A stretch of DNA of 64,000 nt from Lamellibrachia columna (taxonomy: Eukaryota > Annelida > Polychaeta > Sabellida > Siboglinidae), in contig OY759265.1 in assembly GCA_963662155.1 (NCBI GenBank), positions 57,379,652 to 57,443,651 on the forward strand, written 5' to 3'. This document shows positions 27,401 through 32,700 of the stretch, one piece after another. Position 1 is the first letter of the stretch. Every line of letters begins with the position of its first letter. The position numbers and the translations under genes are program-made. Below the pieces are notes generated by a model. That model saw only the letters and a list, made by a program, of their open reading frames with translations, was not told the DNA's origin and made no database searches.

Positions 27401-29222
27401 GGTCTTGTCTTTGTCCCATCAGTTTCATTGTGTTTGCTTCCTCATCTTCGTATTTCTCCTTGAAGGCAGTCTTTTCCATTTCAATTTGTTTCTCATGGAA
27501 TTTTGCTACAAGAGCAGTTAAGTTGAGGTCTGTCTGTCGTGGAGTTATCTGCTTCAAGCGCTGTCAGAAACAAAATATTAAATTTTTTATGTTCATAAAC
27601 TGCTGAATAGACAACAGCAGAAAACATTAGTTTACTATATTTTCGAGTACAGTTGTATGCATCGATCACCTGATCTAAATTAACTAAAATCAGAATAGTC
27701 ATAGGATATTAATTACAGTTCAAATGTACGTGGTGGATCAGTTGTTATACAGTGACCGACCTTTTCTAGAAGTATTGCTAAATAAGTACCTCACCAACTG
27801 CTTGTACACCTAAGTTCTGTTACATGAAGGTAAAACAGTAATCCAGAGATCATTTTCAATCTAGCCATACCTCCTTATAGAGAACACTTCCCACGCTCTC
27901 CAACTTGACTGGAGCTGCCGGCCGCATGGTTTCCATGGCAACACCTGTCAAGTTGCTCTTCTGTTTCTTGTTCATGGCAACAAACAGCTGGTACATGATA
28001 CGAGTCGCGACCCCAAACTTCTCCGTCATCATGTCCCGTGCCACGTTAGTGTCAAAAGGAACCTCCAGGAGGTGCAGCACGGGCTCCAGACGCATGAAGT
28101 TATTGAGTTTGCCGTCTGCCGTTCTACAGCAAACATTGCACATACATTTTATATTCTGTTGTCTCAACAGTAATTATTATTGCAAAGTGCCAATATGACT
28201 AGCAGTTTCTATAAAAACATTAATTATATGTTTTACTGTAGTCATGACTTTGTAACCAACACAATAACAATAGTTAATGGGTCAGATAATTAATGAAATT
28301 ATATTATAAGAATTAAGATATTCACACAACAACATTACTATAATATATTAATATAGGATGAACTTCAATTTTTAAACTTATTTACAGGCTTTATAATATA
28401 GCATTCAATGTGTTCAATGCTTTACTTGAATTAACTTTATTAACTAAGAATGTGATTCATCAAATGGTTCATACATACTTGCTTTGTGAAAATTGGTCGA
28501 AGTCATCTTGAAGCTGGAATTTATTGAGAACTTCTCCAATCAGATAGCCTGTGCTAAATTCATGTGCAAAATTTTCTGCATCTGTAAGTGAACAAAACTA
28601 AACGTGTTAGCAATAATTATCATCAAACACTTGTATAAACAACAGAAAACATAGCTAGCTATCTCAATGTAGTAATTATATATAATGCAGGTTTATGGTG
28701 GAAGCAGATAAAGTTGAGTTTCAAACAAGTTATCATGTTTGCACTCACTGACAGAGACATACACAGTTTATTCATAAGATCAAGTCTCAAATGACAACTG
28801 AGAAGTCACCTGTCAATTGAGTTTGATACAACAAAAGTCTAAGTCTAAGACGGTAATTTTAGAGCACCATCGACATCTAATTAGTTTATTAAACACATCA
28901 ATTAATATGTTGATATTTGGATAAATGCTTGCTATAGTATGGTTGAAATCGATTGTACTTCATGTTTATTTTTCATCTGCTTAAATTTTCAAGAAACAGT
29001 GCCAAGTTTGCTAGTAGCCTAGGTGGGCTGGGCTAACAAATGCCAATGCCGATGGGGGGGGGGGCGTCTACGACGTCTTGGTCCTAGGCCTAGAGTAGAG
29101 GCAGAGCTAGGCCTAGCAAAGCCGAAGGCCAGAAGGTTAGCAAAGTCAACGAATTAACGTTTACCTATCCTTGTGGAAAGCTTCACCTCCTCGTTCAACC
29201 ATTTGCACAATATGTCTGTCAT
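1..29222 (-). CDS. SPEF2: SPEF2 orthologue (sperm flagellar protein 2), N-terminal 24 exons, partial
   Basis: Spliced gene on the minus strand; 24 exons (each listed below) give about 1022 codons with consistent phases; vertebrate SPEF2 is about 1800 residues, so the 3' part lies left of base 1. The first ATG (29222) begins [16 protein letters not shown], which resembles the family start. Order: calponin-homology-like SPEF domain (residues 1-138), long charged coiled coil (about 139-450, including [17 protein letters not shown]), then an adenylate-kinase-like region with a P-loop GKMFSGKST (about 564-572), a [14 protein letters not shown] segment (about 741) typical of adenylate kinases, and a QIQHR...WP segment, followed by a Ser/Lys/Gly-rich linker. 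Known role of the family: central apparatus of motile cilia and sperm tail assembly. Whether the kinase-like domain is catalytic is unknown. Introns are filled with minisatellites and retrotransposon fragments. Assignment rests on recalled similarity. Confidence 0.92.
155..560 (-). mobile_element. Non-LTR retrotransposon 3' remnant with internal 56-bp tandem repeats
   Basis: Reading the minus strand, a short RKTYLFNP segment near 510-540 resembles the C-terminus of LINE ORF2 proteins, followed by a 3' region that matches another copy at 20635-20760 (GTTGTCAACAGATGGAT and the GAGGGTTTAG/GAGGATTTAG motif). Five 56-bp units (about 262-525) have expanded inside it. Class beyond non-LTR is unclear. 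Confidence 0.55.
262..525. repeat. 56-bp minisatellite, about 5 copies
   Basis: Unit contains GTTGTCAACAGATGGATGGA and AGCTAAGGAGGGTAAACAGG; nearly identical copies inside the LINE remnant. Confidence 0.9.
850..948 (-). CDS. SPEF2: SPEF2 exon 23
   Basis: Gly/Ser/Arg-rich linker ([20 protein letters not shown] and [13 protein letters not shown]). The acceptor CTCTAG and donor GTCAGT keep phase 1 at both sides. Confidence 0.75.
1130..1235. repeat. 36-bp tandem triplication
   Basis: Three copies of a unit containing CACTCCAGTCAGAGCAAAGA followed by GGATTGAGTGA. Confidence 0.85.
1313..1480 (-). mobile_element. SINE-like element, copy A (single-unit core)
   Basis: Read on the minus strand it has the body CAGCATGGCTGAATGCTTCC, GAGATGGTGTTGGAATGAAC, one copy of a TGGCAGA/TTTACACTTCAC core, then CTTTGAACAG...GCTATATAAAAAC, a 3' end like tRNA-derived SINEs. 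The same element recurs at 24771-25185 and 44493-45113 with an expanded core. Confidence 0.6.
1771..1864 (-). CDS. SPEF2: SPEF2 exon 22
   Basis: Ser/Thr/Pro/Lys-rich linker ([20 protein letters not shown] and [10 protein letters not shown]). Acceptor TTGTAG, donor GTATAG. Linkers of this composition are seen at the same place in vertebrate SPEF2. Confidence 0.78.
2259..2339 (-). CDS. SPEF2: SPEF2 exon 21
   Basis: Encodes [20 protein letters not shown] and KLQEKAA, a charged helix. Acceptor TTGCAG, donor GTAAGC, 81 bp, phase 0 at both ends. Confidence 0.85.
2736..2877 (-). CDS. SPEF2: SPEF2 exon 20
   Basis: Encodes [20 protein letters not shown] through [11 protein letters not shown]. Acceptor TTCCAG, donor GTGGGT. 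The downstream edge was chosen because it joins exon 21 in phase 0. Confidence 0.85.
3338..3473 (-). CDS. SPEF2: SPEF2 exon 19
   Basis: Encodes [19 protein letters not shown] and [11 protein letters not shown]. Acceptor TTTTAG, donor GTTTGG (weak), 136 bp. Confidence 0.87.
3715..4016 (+). mobile_element. Non-LTR retrotransposon 3' end with (GAT)n tail
   Basis: In shifting plus-strand frames the sequence encodes FGHIIRQGG and [17 protein letters not shown], the typical C-terminus of LINE ORF2 proteins, followed by a GATGAT-rich tail (about 3923-4013). Frameshifts show it is dead. Its 3' edge lies about 45 bp from the SPEF2 exon 18 donor. Confidence 0.7.
4063..4349 (-). CDS. SPEF2: SPEF2 exon 18 (adenylate-kinase-like motif)
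   Basis: Largest exon in the window (287 bp). Contains [20 protein letters not shown], which resembles the adenylate kinase DGFPRT..QA motif, then a Pro-rich stretch and [14 protein letters not shown]. Acceptor CCCAG, donor GTAAGT. Confidence 0.92.
4361..6424. repeat. 79-bp minisatellite, about 26 copies
   Basis: Highly homogeneous unit containing CTCCATGCAGACATGGTTCA and an AAGTAAGT-rich half. It lies in SPEF2 intron 17 and starts about 10 bp upstream of the exon 18 acceptor. An alternation of ATGG and ATAG variants in 4850-5560 shows higher-order structure. Confidence 0.95.
7002..7806. repeat. 45-bp minisatellite carrying SPEF2 exon 17 end and 5' splice site, about 18 copies
   Basis: On the minus strand each unit reads [14 protein letters not shown] followed by TAA, in which AGGTAA is the exon 17 donor. 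The first unit (7762-7806) is the true exon end. Copies are nearly identical; one (about 7221) has lost the GT. Confidence 0.93.
7767..7870 (-). CDS. SPEF2: SPEF2 exon 17
   Basis: Encodes [20 protein letters not shown] and [14 protein letters not shown]. Acceptor TTTCAG, donor GTAAGA. The last 41 bases of the exon plus the donor form the unit of the 45-bp array that follows. Confidence 0.9.
8177..8229 (-). CDS. SPEF2: SPEF2 exon 16 (53 bp)
   Basis: Found because exons 15 and 17 do not join in phase without it. Encodes [17 protein letters not shown] between a GTTGTAG acceptor and a GTAAGA donor, and restores the frame exactly. No conserved motif is seen. Confidence 0.72.
8437..9279. repeat. 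18-bp minisatellite, about 47 copies
   Basis: Unit GTATGTCATCTACACGGG with C/T and G/A variants; in SPEF2 intron 15. The long open frames through it are repeat artefacts. Confidence 0.95.
9424..9528 (-). CDS. SPEF2: SPEF2 exon 15
   Basis: Glu/Lys-rich linker ([18 protein letters not shown], then [12 protein letters not shown]). Donor GTAAGT. The acceptor ACAACAAG has a weak pyrimidine tract and is duplicated in 70-bp repeats just upstream, so the exact start is less certain. Confidence 0.72.
9524..9690. repeat. 70-bp repeat duplicating the SPEF2 exon 15 acceptor
   Basis: Two and a third copies. Each carries ATAGAGCAATAACACTAACA and ends in a CACCTT(T)GTT segment equivalent to the exon 15 3' splice site (minus strand ACAA(A)G|GTG). 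Part of the unit (ACATGGTAGTGGGTGGTATA) resembles the 27-bp array at 10213-12415. Confidence 0.85.
9993..10095 (-). CDS. SPEF2: SPEF2 exon 14
   Basis: Encodes [20 protein letters not shown] and an acidic tail. Acceptor TTCCAG, donor GTGAGG, 103 bp. The acidic linker is poorly conserved, so support comes mainly from splice sites and phase. Confidence 0.8.
10213..12415. repeat. 27-bp minisatellite, about 81 copies
   Basis: Unit GTAGCACTGACACATGGCAG plus TGGGTGT. Two sequence classes are spatially separated: CACTGACACATGG (10213 to about 11950) and CACTGGTACATGG (about 11950-12415). SPEF2 intron 13. Confidence 0.96.
12779..12867 (-). CDS. SPEF2: SPEF2 exon 13
   Basis: Encodes [20 protein letters not shown] and AEVEHREA. 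Acceptor TTCAG, donor GTATGT, 89 bp, closes in phase 0. Confidence 0.9.
13063..13335. repeat. Low-complexity CCACCACA-rich tract
   Basis: Strand-asymmetric (plus strand almost only A and C) degenerate repeat of ACCACACCACCC type in SPEF2 intron 12. Confidence 0.9.
13545..14030 (-). mobile_element. CR1 non-LTR retrotransposon, 5'-truncated fragment
   Basis: Minus strand encodes [20 protein letters not shown] and later [20 protein letters not shown], the CR1 ORF2 C-terminus, followed by the 3' UTR and a TTGTTAAATC-type tail near 13545. The 5' junction is about 20 bp from the SPEF2 exon 12 donor. Confidence 0.85.
14051..14153 (-). CDS. SPEF2: SPEF2 exon 12 (P-loop)
   Basis: Encodes a Pro-rich lead and then [20 protein letters not shown], which contains a Walker A motif (GxxxxGKS). 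Acceptor TTCCAG, donor GTAAGT. A truncated CR1 retrotransposon begins about 20 bp past the donor. Confidence 0.92.
14592..14708 (-). CDS. SPEF2: SPEF2 exon 11
   Basis: Encodes [13 protein letters not shown] followed by [17 protein letters not shown], matching the segment just before the kinase-like domain. Acceptor GTAG, donor GTAGGT, 117 bp, phase 0 at both ends. Confidence 0.92.
14822..15075. repeat. GGGTGGGTGTGTAGGT minisatellite
   Basis: G/T-rich degenerate tandem repeat (4-bp GGTG and 16-20-bp higher units) in SPEF2 intron 10. The G-run spacing could allow G-quadruplexes on the plus strand. Confidence 0.88.
15382..15526. repeat. (TA)n(CATA)n microsatellite
   Basis: About 38 bp of alternating TA followed by about 105 bp of CATA tetramers in SPEF2 intron 10. 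Confidence 0.97.
15734..15896 (-). CDS. SPEF2: SPEF2 exon 10
   Basis: Encodes [20 protein letters not shown] and a Glu/Leu-rich helix ending NEADLNEYR. Donor GTGAGC. The acceptor sequence TTTGCCAG is itself part of the adjacent 45-bp tandem array. Confidence 0.92.
15890..16366. repeat. 45-bp minisatellite bearing the SPEF2 exon 10 acceptor, left block
   Basis: Unit contains GGCAAACAGTGTCACATCTA and GAGTACAGAGTCAACTCAAC. On the minus strand each unit ends TTTGCCAG|GTTG, the same as the true exon 10 acceptor at 15897. Continues at 18030-18690 beyond a CR1 fragment. Confidence 0.93.
16367..18030 (+). mobile_element. CR1 retrotransposon fragment (reverse transcriptase), truncated at both ends
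   Basis: Plus strand encodes the ORF2 linker ([20 protein letters not shown]), RT motifs ([55 protein letters not shown]) and part of the C-terminus. A stop at 17214 (VDVV*LDFQKAF, where the copy at 49434-50790 has Tyr) and further stops after 17890 make it defective. It lacks endonuclease and 3' UTR and lies inside the 45-bp array. Confidence 0.9.
18030..18690. repeat. 45-bp minisatellite, right block
   Basis: Same unit as 15890-16366, with two alternating variants (CTAGCAGACAGTG and CTGGCAAACATTG) giving a 90-bp higher-order period in the left part. Confidence 0.93.
18919..19106 (-). CDS. SPEF2: SPEF2 exon 9
   Basis: Encodes [20 protein letters not shown] and [13 protein letters not shown]. 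Acceptor CTCAG, donor GTACGT, 188 bp. A 1.5-kb short-unit minisatellite begins about 30 bp upstream of its acceptor (at 19136). Confidence 0.92.
19136..20625. repeat. 9-bp minisatellite TTCTGTTCA/TTCTGTCCA, about 165 copies
   Basis: Degenerate 9-bp unit (TTCATTCTG family), 1.5 kb, in SPEF2 intron 8. A larger block spanning variants such as TCCATTAAG and TCTTTCTAT recurs, suggesting segmental duplication within the array. Long open frames are artefacts of the period of three codons. Confidence 0.95.
20630..21175 (-). mobile_element. Non-LTR retrotransposon 3' remnant with internal minisatellite
   Basis: Minus strand encodes [19 protein letters not shown] and RPHLKTSF (Trp replaced by a stop), a LINE ORF2 C-terminus. 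The 3' region matches the copy at 155-560. A GGGAGCCAAGGAGCTA minisatellite (about 20757-20943) has expanded in its 3' part. Confidence 0.72.
20757..20943. repeat. 16-bp minisatellite GGGAGCCAAGGAGCTA
   Basis: About 12 degenerate copies, purine-rich, located where the related element at 155-560 carries its 56-bp repeats. Confidence 0.88.
21256..21444 (-). CDS. SPEF2: SPEF2 exon 8
   Basis: Contains [20 protein letters not shown], the most conserved SPEF2 signature in the window. Acceptor GTAG, donor GTAGGT, 189 bp, phase 0 at both ends. Confidence 0.94.
21445..22225. other. SPEF2 intron 7 segment, no feature recognised
   Basis: AT-rich, with locally repeated ACCAATTCC-type motifs (21525-21870) but no clear period and no protein similarity. 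Confidence 0.5.
22228..23657 (-). mobile_element. pogo/Tigger-like DNA transposon with terminal inverted repeats, decayed
   Basis: Left end CCATAAATTCTCTATTTATA(GCTGC) and the reverse complement of the right end CCGTACATTTTCTATTTGTA(GCTGC) match at 21 of 25 positions. Both ends are flanked by TA (22226-22227 and 23658-23659), the Tc1/mariner-pogo target duplication. Minus-strand fragments in two frames match a pogo DDE transposase: [24 protein letters not shown] sequence (about 22750-22850) and [20 protein letters not shown] (about 22570-22660). Subterminal GGTGCGGCTTTAAAT repeats occur near both ends. The catalytic core is missing, so it cannot transpose itself. Confidence 0.87.
23935..24115 (-). 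CDS. SPEF2: SPEF2 exon 7
   Basis: Encodes a highly charged coiled coil containing [20 protein letters not shown] and [12 protein letters not shown], closely matching the family. Acceptor CCCAG, donor GTGAGT, 181 bp, ends in phase 0. Confidence 0.92.
24330..24352. repeat. G-rich run
   Basis: GGGGTGGGGGGGGG-like run in SPEF2 intron 6; similar G runs occur near 29055 and 38080. Confidence 0.8.
24524..24594 (-). CDS. SPEF2: SPEF2 exon 6
   Basis: Short 71-bp exon encoding [20 protein letters not shown]. Acceptor TTAG, donor GTAAGT. Supported by phase continuity with both neighbours and no internal stop. Confidence 0.85.
24771..25185 (+). mobile_element. SINE-like element, copy B, with expanded core
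   Basis: Same family as 1313-1480 in plus orientation: CTTCCCAGAGATGTAGAAAT, GGCGTTGGAATGAACAGATC, then about ten degenerate units of CTGCCAGGGGTGAAGTGTAA type, ending AGCACTTTGAGCTGGACACC and GTTATATAGGAAC. Located in SPEF2 intron 5. Confidence 0.65.
25378..25471 (-). CDS. SPEF2: SPEF2 exon 5
   Basis: Encodes [20 protein letters not shown] and a following charged helix. Acceptor TAG, donor GTAAGC, 94 bp; the reading frame joins exon 4 through a split Gln codon. Confidence 0.9.
26405..26572. repeat. 26-bp minisatellite, about 6.5 copies
   Basis: Unit AAACTCTGTAAAACAGGCAG plus ATGTAC in SPEF2 intron 4. Confidence 0.93.
27343..27560 (-). CDS. SPEF2: SPEF2 exon 4
   Basis: Begins [18 protein letters not shown] and runs into a charged helix with [18 protein letters not shown]. 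Acceptor CAG, donor GTAAGT, 218 bp. Confidence 0.92.
27871..28123 (-). CDS. SPEF2: SPEF2 exon 3
   Basis: Encodes [19 protein letters not shown] through [19 protein letters not shown], completing the CH-like domain. Acceptor TAG, donor GTATGG, 253 bp, ends in phase 0. Confidence 0.92.
28479..28581 (-). CDS. SPEF2: SPEF2 exon 2
   Basis: Encodes [20 protein letters not shown] and continues [13 protein letters not shown], the conserved core of the SPEF/CH domain. Acceptor ACAG, donor GTATGT, 103 bp. Confidence 0.9.
29165..29222 (-). CDS. SPEF2: SPEF2 exon 1 (start codon)
   Basis: ATG at 29222 opens [19 protein letters not shown], the start of the CH-like domain. The donor GTAA lies at 29161-29164. 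The exon is 58 bp and ends in phase 1, and the split codon is completed by exon 2 as Asp. Confidence 0.9.
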
Positions 29223-29656
29223 TGTTAACGCGTTTAGTGCATATATACGGTCCTGGTTTACAATAAATTAACTGCTGTGTTGCAAGGCTTATCGCTCAGC
29301 CCGTAGCGTTCCATCAACATGATTTGTTGTCAAGGGATCTCCCGTAAACATCTGAGTAGTTCTTTGTCGGTCCGCCATCGGCGCGACAGTATTTACATTC
29401 CAAACGTATACTTACATTTTAGTGATTCCGTACATGTGTAGTGAATTAAAACTTGTAGACGCGCTATCGAAACCTCATTGCCAACTTTATTTACGCGGAA
29501 TATCGTTAACGGATCAACTAGCTGCGAGCCCTAAACTAGACTTGGTTACTCATCAACTAACATTTGGGGTAACGTAGACTAAAATAATAATTTTTTTCTT
29601 CCAAAAAATAAAACTTTTTCGTTATCGTTTTAAGTGAATGTTTTCCGAAAAACAAA
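29223..29656. promoter_or_regulatory. Shared SPEF2/EIF2D divergent intergenic region
   Basis: Only 434 bp separate the SPEF2 ATG (minus) from the EIF2D ATG (plus), so both promoters and 5' leaders must lie here unless undetected 5' exons exist. A YY1-like core CCGCCATCGGCG lies near 29372. No TATA box is convincing on either side. I looked for an RFX X-box, expected for a ciliary gene, and found only poor half-sites. The region is tandem-repeat free, in contrast to its surroundings. Confidence 0.7.
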
Positions 29657-29712
29657 ATGTTTCTAAAGCCGTTCAAAATTAAATCGAAAACTGCCATAAA
29701 AGGATCAGATAG
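29657..29712 (+). CDS. EIF2D: EIF2D exon 1
   Basis: ATG opens MFLKPFKIKSKTAIKGSD, the conserved start of eIF2D. Donor GTAGGT; ends in phase 2. Confidence 0.92.
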
Positions 29713-32700
29713 GTAGGTGGTTAATACAAAATATAGTAGTTAGTTTAGTCATCTGGGCGATGATATAGTACTGACCATCATACAGCTGTCACATCCTGAC
29801 AGTTGGCTTTTTCTATTGCTTGAGACGCCCAATGTTGTATGTCATTGTTTGTTTGGTAAACGTGAAGAATAGGGCTGTAAAATAAATAATACATTTGTCG
29901 ATGCCTAGGCTATGGTGATTGTTTCACCTTCGTACATTATGACTTCCAAGTCCAAGACCAAGTCCAAGTTGCATGAACCCCCATGATTACAGATATTTAT
30001 CATTATTTTGTCTATGATTCTCTAACAATAGTATACTTAGTCCTTTATTTCATACCAACTTCAAAGCCAGTTATTCTTGAAAAATTAGTAGCTGCGTTTG
30101 CATGCAAACACGTGGGATTTTACATGTTTTAATTAAATAGTGTTGTTTAATTGCCTTACCTTATGAAGTTATGGAGTTGTGGCTTATCATACCTTAATTA
30201 ATTAGGATGCTTTTGATTGCAGGATCTGTCTTCAGAATGTAATAATAGTTAAGAATTTGCATTAAATAGTTGTGACAGATTGTGCAATTTAATTAAAACA
30301 AGATGATATCCACAAATTACAATACAAATTCAGTTTGGGTGGCTATCCAAAGGTTGTTCAAAAATCATACATTTTATATAAGAAAAACAAACACATTTTC
30401 TTTGGTATATATTTATGTAGTTATCAACAATTAATATAGATATGATATATATTTATGAAATTATACTTATAATGGGAAATGTAAATGCCTACATACAGGA
30501 CATGGGAACTTGAATGTAAACTATAAAATGGGAGATACTGTTCTGGGTACTACTGTAAAAGAAAAGGACTTAGCAGTTACAATAAGCGCTGATATGAAAG
30601 TTTCAGAGCAGTGTGGTATTGCAGCTTCAAAGGGCAATCAAATTCTTGGATTGATTAGAAGAAACATAACATAAAAGGGAAAAAAGTTAATTATACCTCT
30701 TTATAAAGCAATAGTTAGACCTCATTTAGAATACTGTATACAAGCATGGAAACCATATCGTAAGAAGGATATAGATACGCTTGAACGCATACAAAGGAGA
30801 ACAACTAAAATGATTCCAGAACTTAGAGACCTTATAGTTATGAAGAACGCCTGAAAGAATGTGGTTTAACAACTCTAGAGACAAGGAGGTTAAGAGGAGA
30901 TCAGATTGAAGTTTTTAAGATATTGAATGGGTATGAAAATATTGATAGAAATATGTTTTTCTCACTCAAGAAGGATAGCAGAACTAGAGGACATGAGGTA
31001 AAATTAGTAAAGGATCAATGTAGATTGGACATCAGGAAGCACTCGTTCTCACAGAGGACAATAAATGAATGGAACAAATTGTCTACAGATTGTGTAACTG
31101 CTAGCAGCGTGAATATGTTTAAAAACAAGGTTGACACATCTCAGGAGGGCGGGTTATAAGTAGATGAACATTGTTGGACTCTCGATAAGCCAATGGCTTC
31201 CTTGTCCACTTGCCATCTGGGCCTTTGGCTTGGATGGCAAATCTTGTTAAATCTTGTTAAATGTGGTCTGTTCTTAGACAGGTTTCATGTAATGATTCCT
31301 GAAGTTTATTGTATCTCAAATTGCTATGGAGTAACTATGGATACTAGAGGACAGTATAATGTATTTTGACAGTAAACAATATATCTTTATGTTTCCATTT
31401 TATTACAATGATAAATAGTGTAGCCATGTAGACAAAATAATTTTCTTGCACAAATAATAGAAACTACTGTCATCTGGCCACAAAACATAAGAGGTAAGAG
31501 TAAACACTAAGTAGCAAATTTGTAATGGGTTGGTTCCATGGCTCCGTTGCAGATGCATTAATACAGAGAGCACCACTTTAATCAGTTATCTCATTATTTT
31601 AACTATGATCACATTGTCATCTGTATTTTAGGAAAAAGTTGCGGTCAGAATTTGGACGCCAGTATGCCAACTTACAGGCAGAGCAGTTGTCTGAAGTCAT
31701 CCCTAATAAGGAAGAGATGACTGTCATGAAGATTGTGACACATGCTGGTGATAATACCACAGTCTACTGTCTGCAGAAGAATCCTATCTTGTTTGAGATA
31801 GGAAAACAGATCTACCCAACTGGTAAAATATCATAAAAATAAAAACATGCTTATGATACTGCCTGTACACATCAGGGTGATTCTACCTAAAGTAAGCCTA
31901 AGATGTCTCATTTTATAACTGCATTAATGTGGACAACATTTAGCTTGCAGCTTATAAATGATTCATATTTTGATGATTGCTGTAATGTATGTAATAAGAT
32001 GCAAGATACCATGTTTCCTATTTGTTCAATATATAGGAAAAATTTGAATAAGGACCATAAACATATACTTTGATGACCACTTCATGTTCTCTGGATGTTG
32101 GATATTGAATGTTAATATAAAAGTTCATGTGAACGAAATACTAGCATATATATATATTTCATATATTTAGCATATATATATATATATATATTTCAGTGTA
32201 TATTTTGTGTATTGTCATTTTTCAGTATATGTGTTGTGGCGATGTCCTGATCTATTGCCTGCATTCACTACATGGCCGGAAGTGTTCACAAAACTGGTTG
32301 GAGGAGCGGGTAAGAACATTGAAATGTTCAGCGGAATTATATGATGCTGTGATAATATTCAGCTAAAATATTACATACATCAGGTTTAATGATTCAAGTT
32401 TATTGTTGTTATAGTGGAAATGCTACAATGGGAACACATAAAAACATAATATTAGTTATATTGTTAAACTGGTTATGTGATCTTGCTGAATAAAAATTTG
32501 TAAAATAATTTTATAATTTATTTTGCACTTGTAGATTTGATGCTACCAGGAATCATAGTGAAAGGAAATGTGTCGCCTGCTGCATTAGGAAACCTGCAGA
32601 AAGCTGATGCTTGTTCAGTCATACTGCGGGGAAACAGGTCAGCTAAATAACAGTTATGTATGTAAATTTTATTATATAACATTTAAAAAAAGTTATTATC

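Noticed and set aside
29223..29656. RFX X-box for SPEF2
   Set aside because: Only isolated half-sites were found; none fits the consensus well enough to report.
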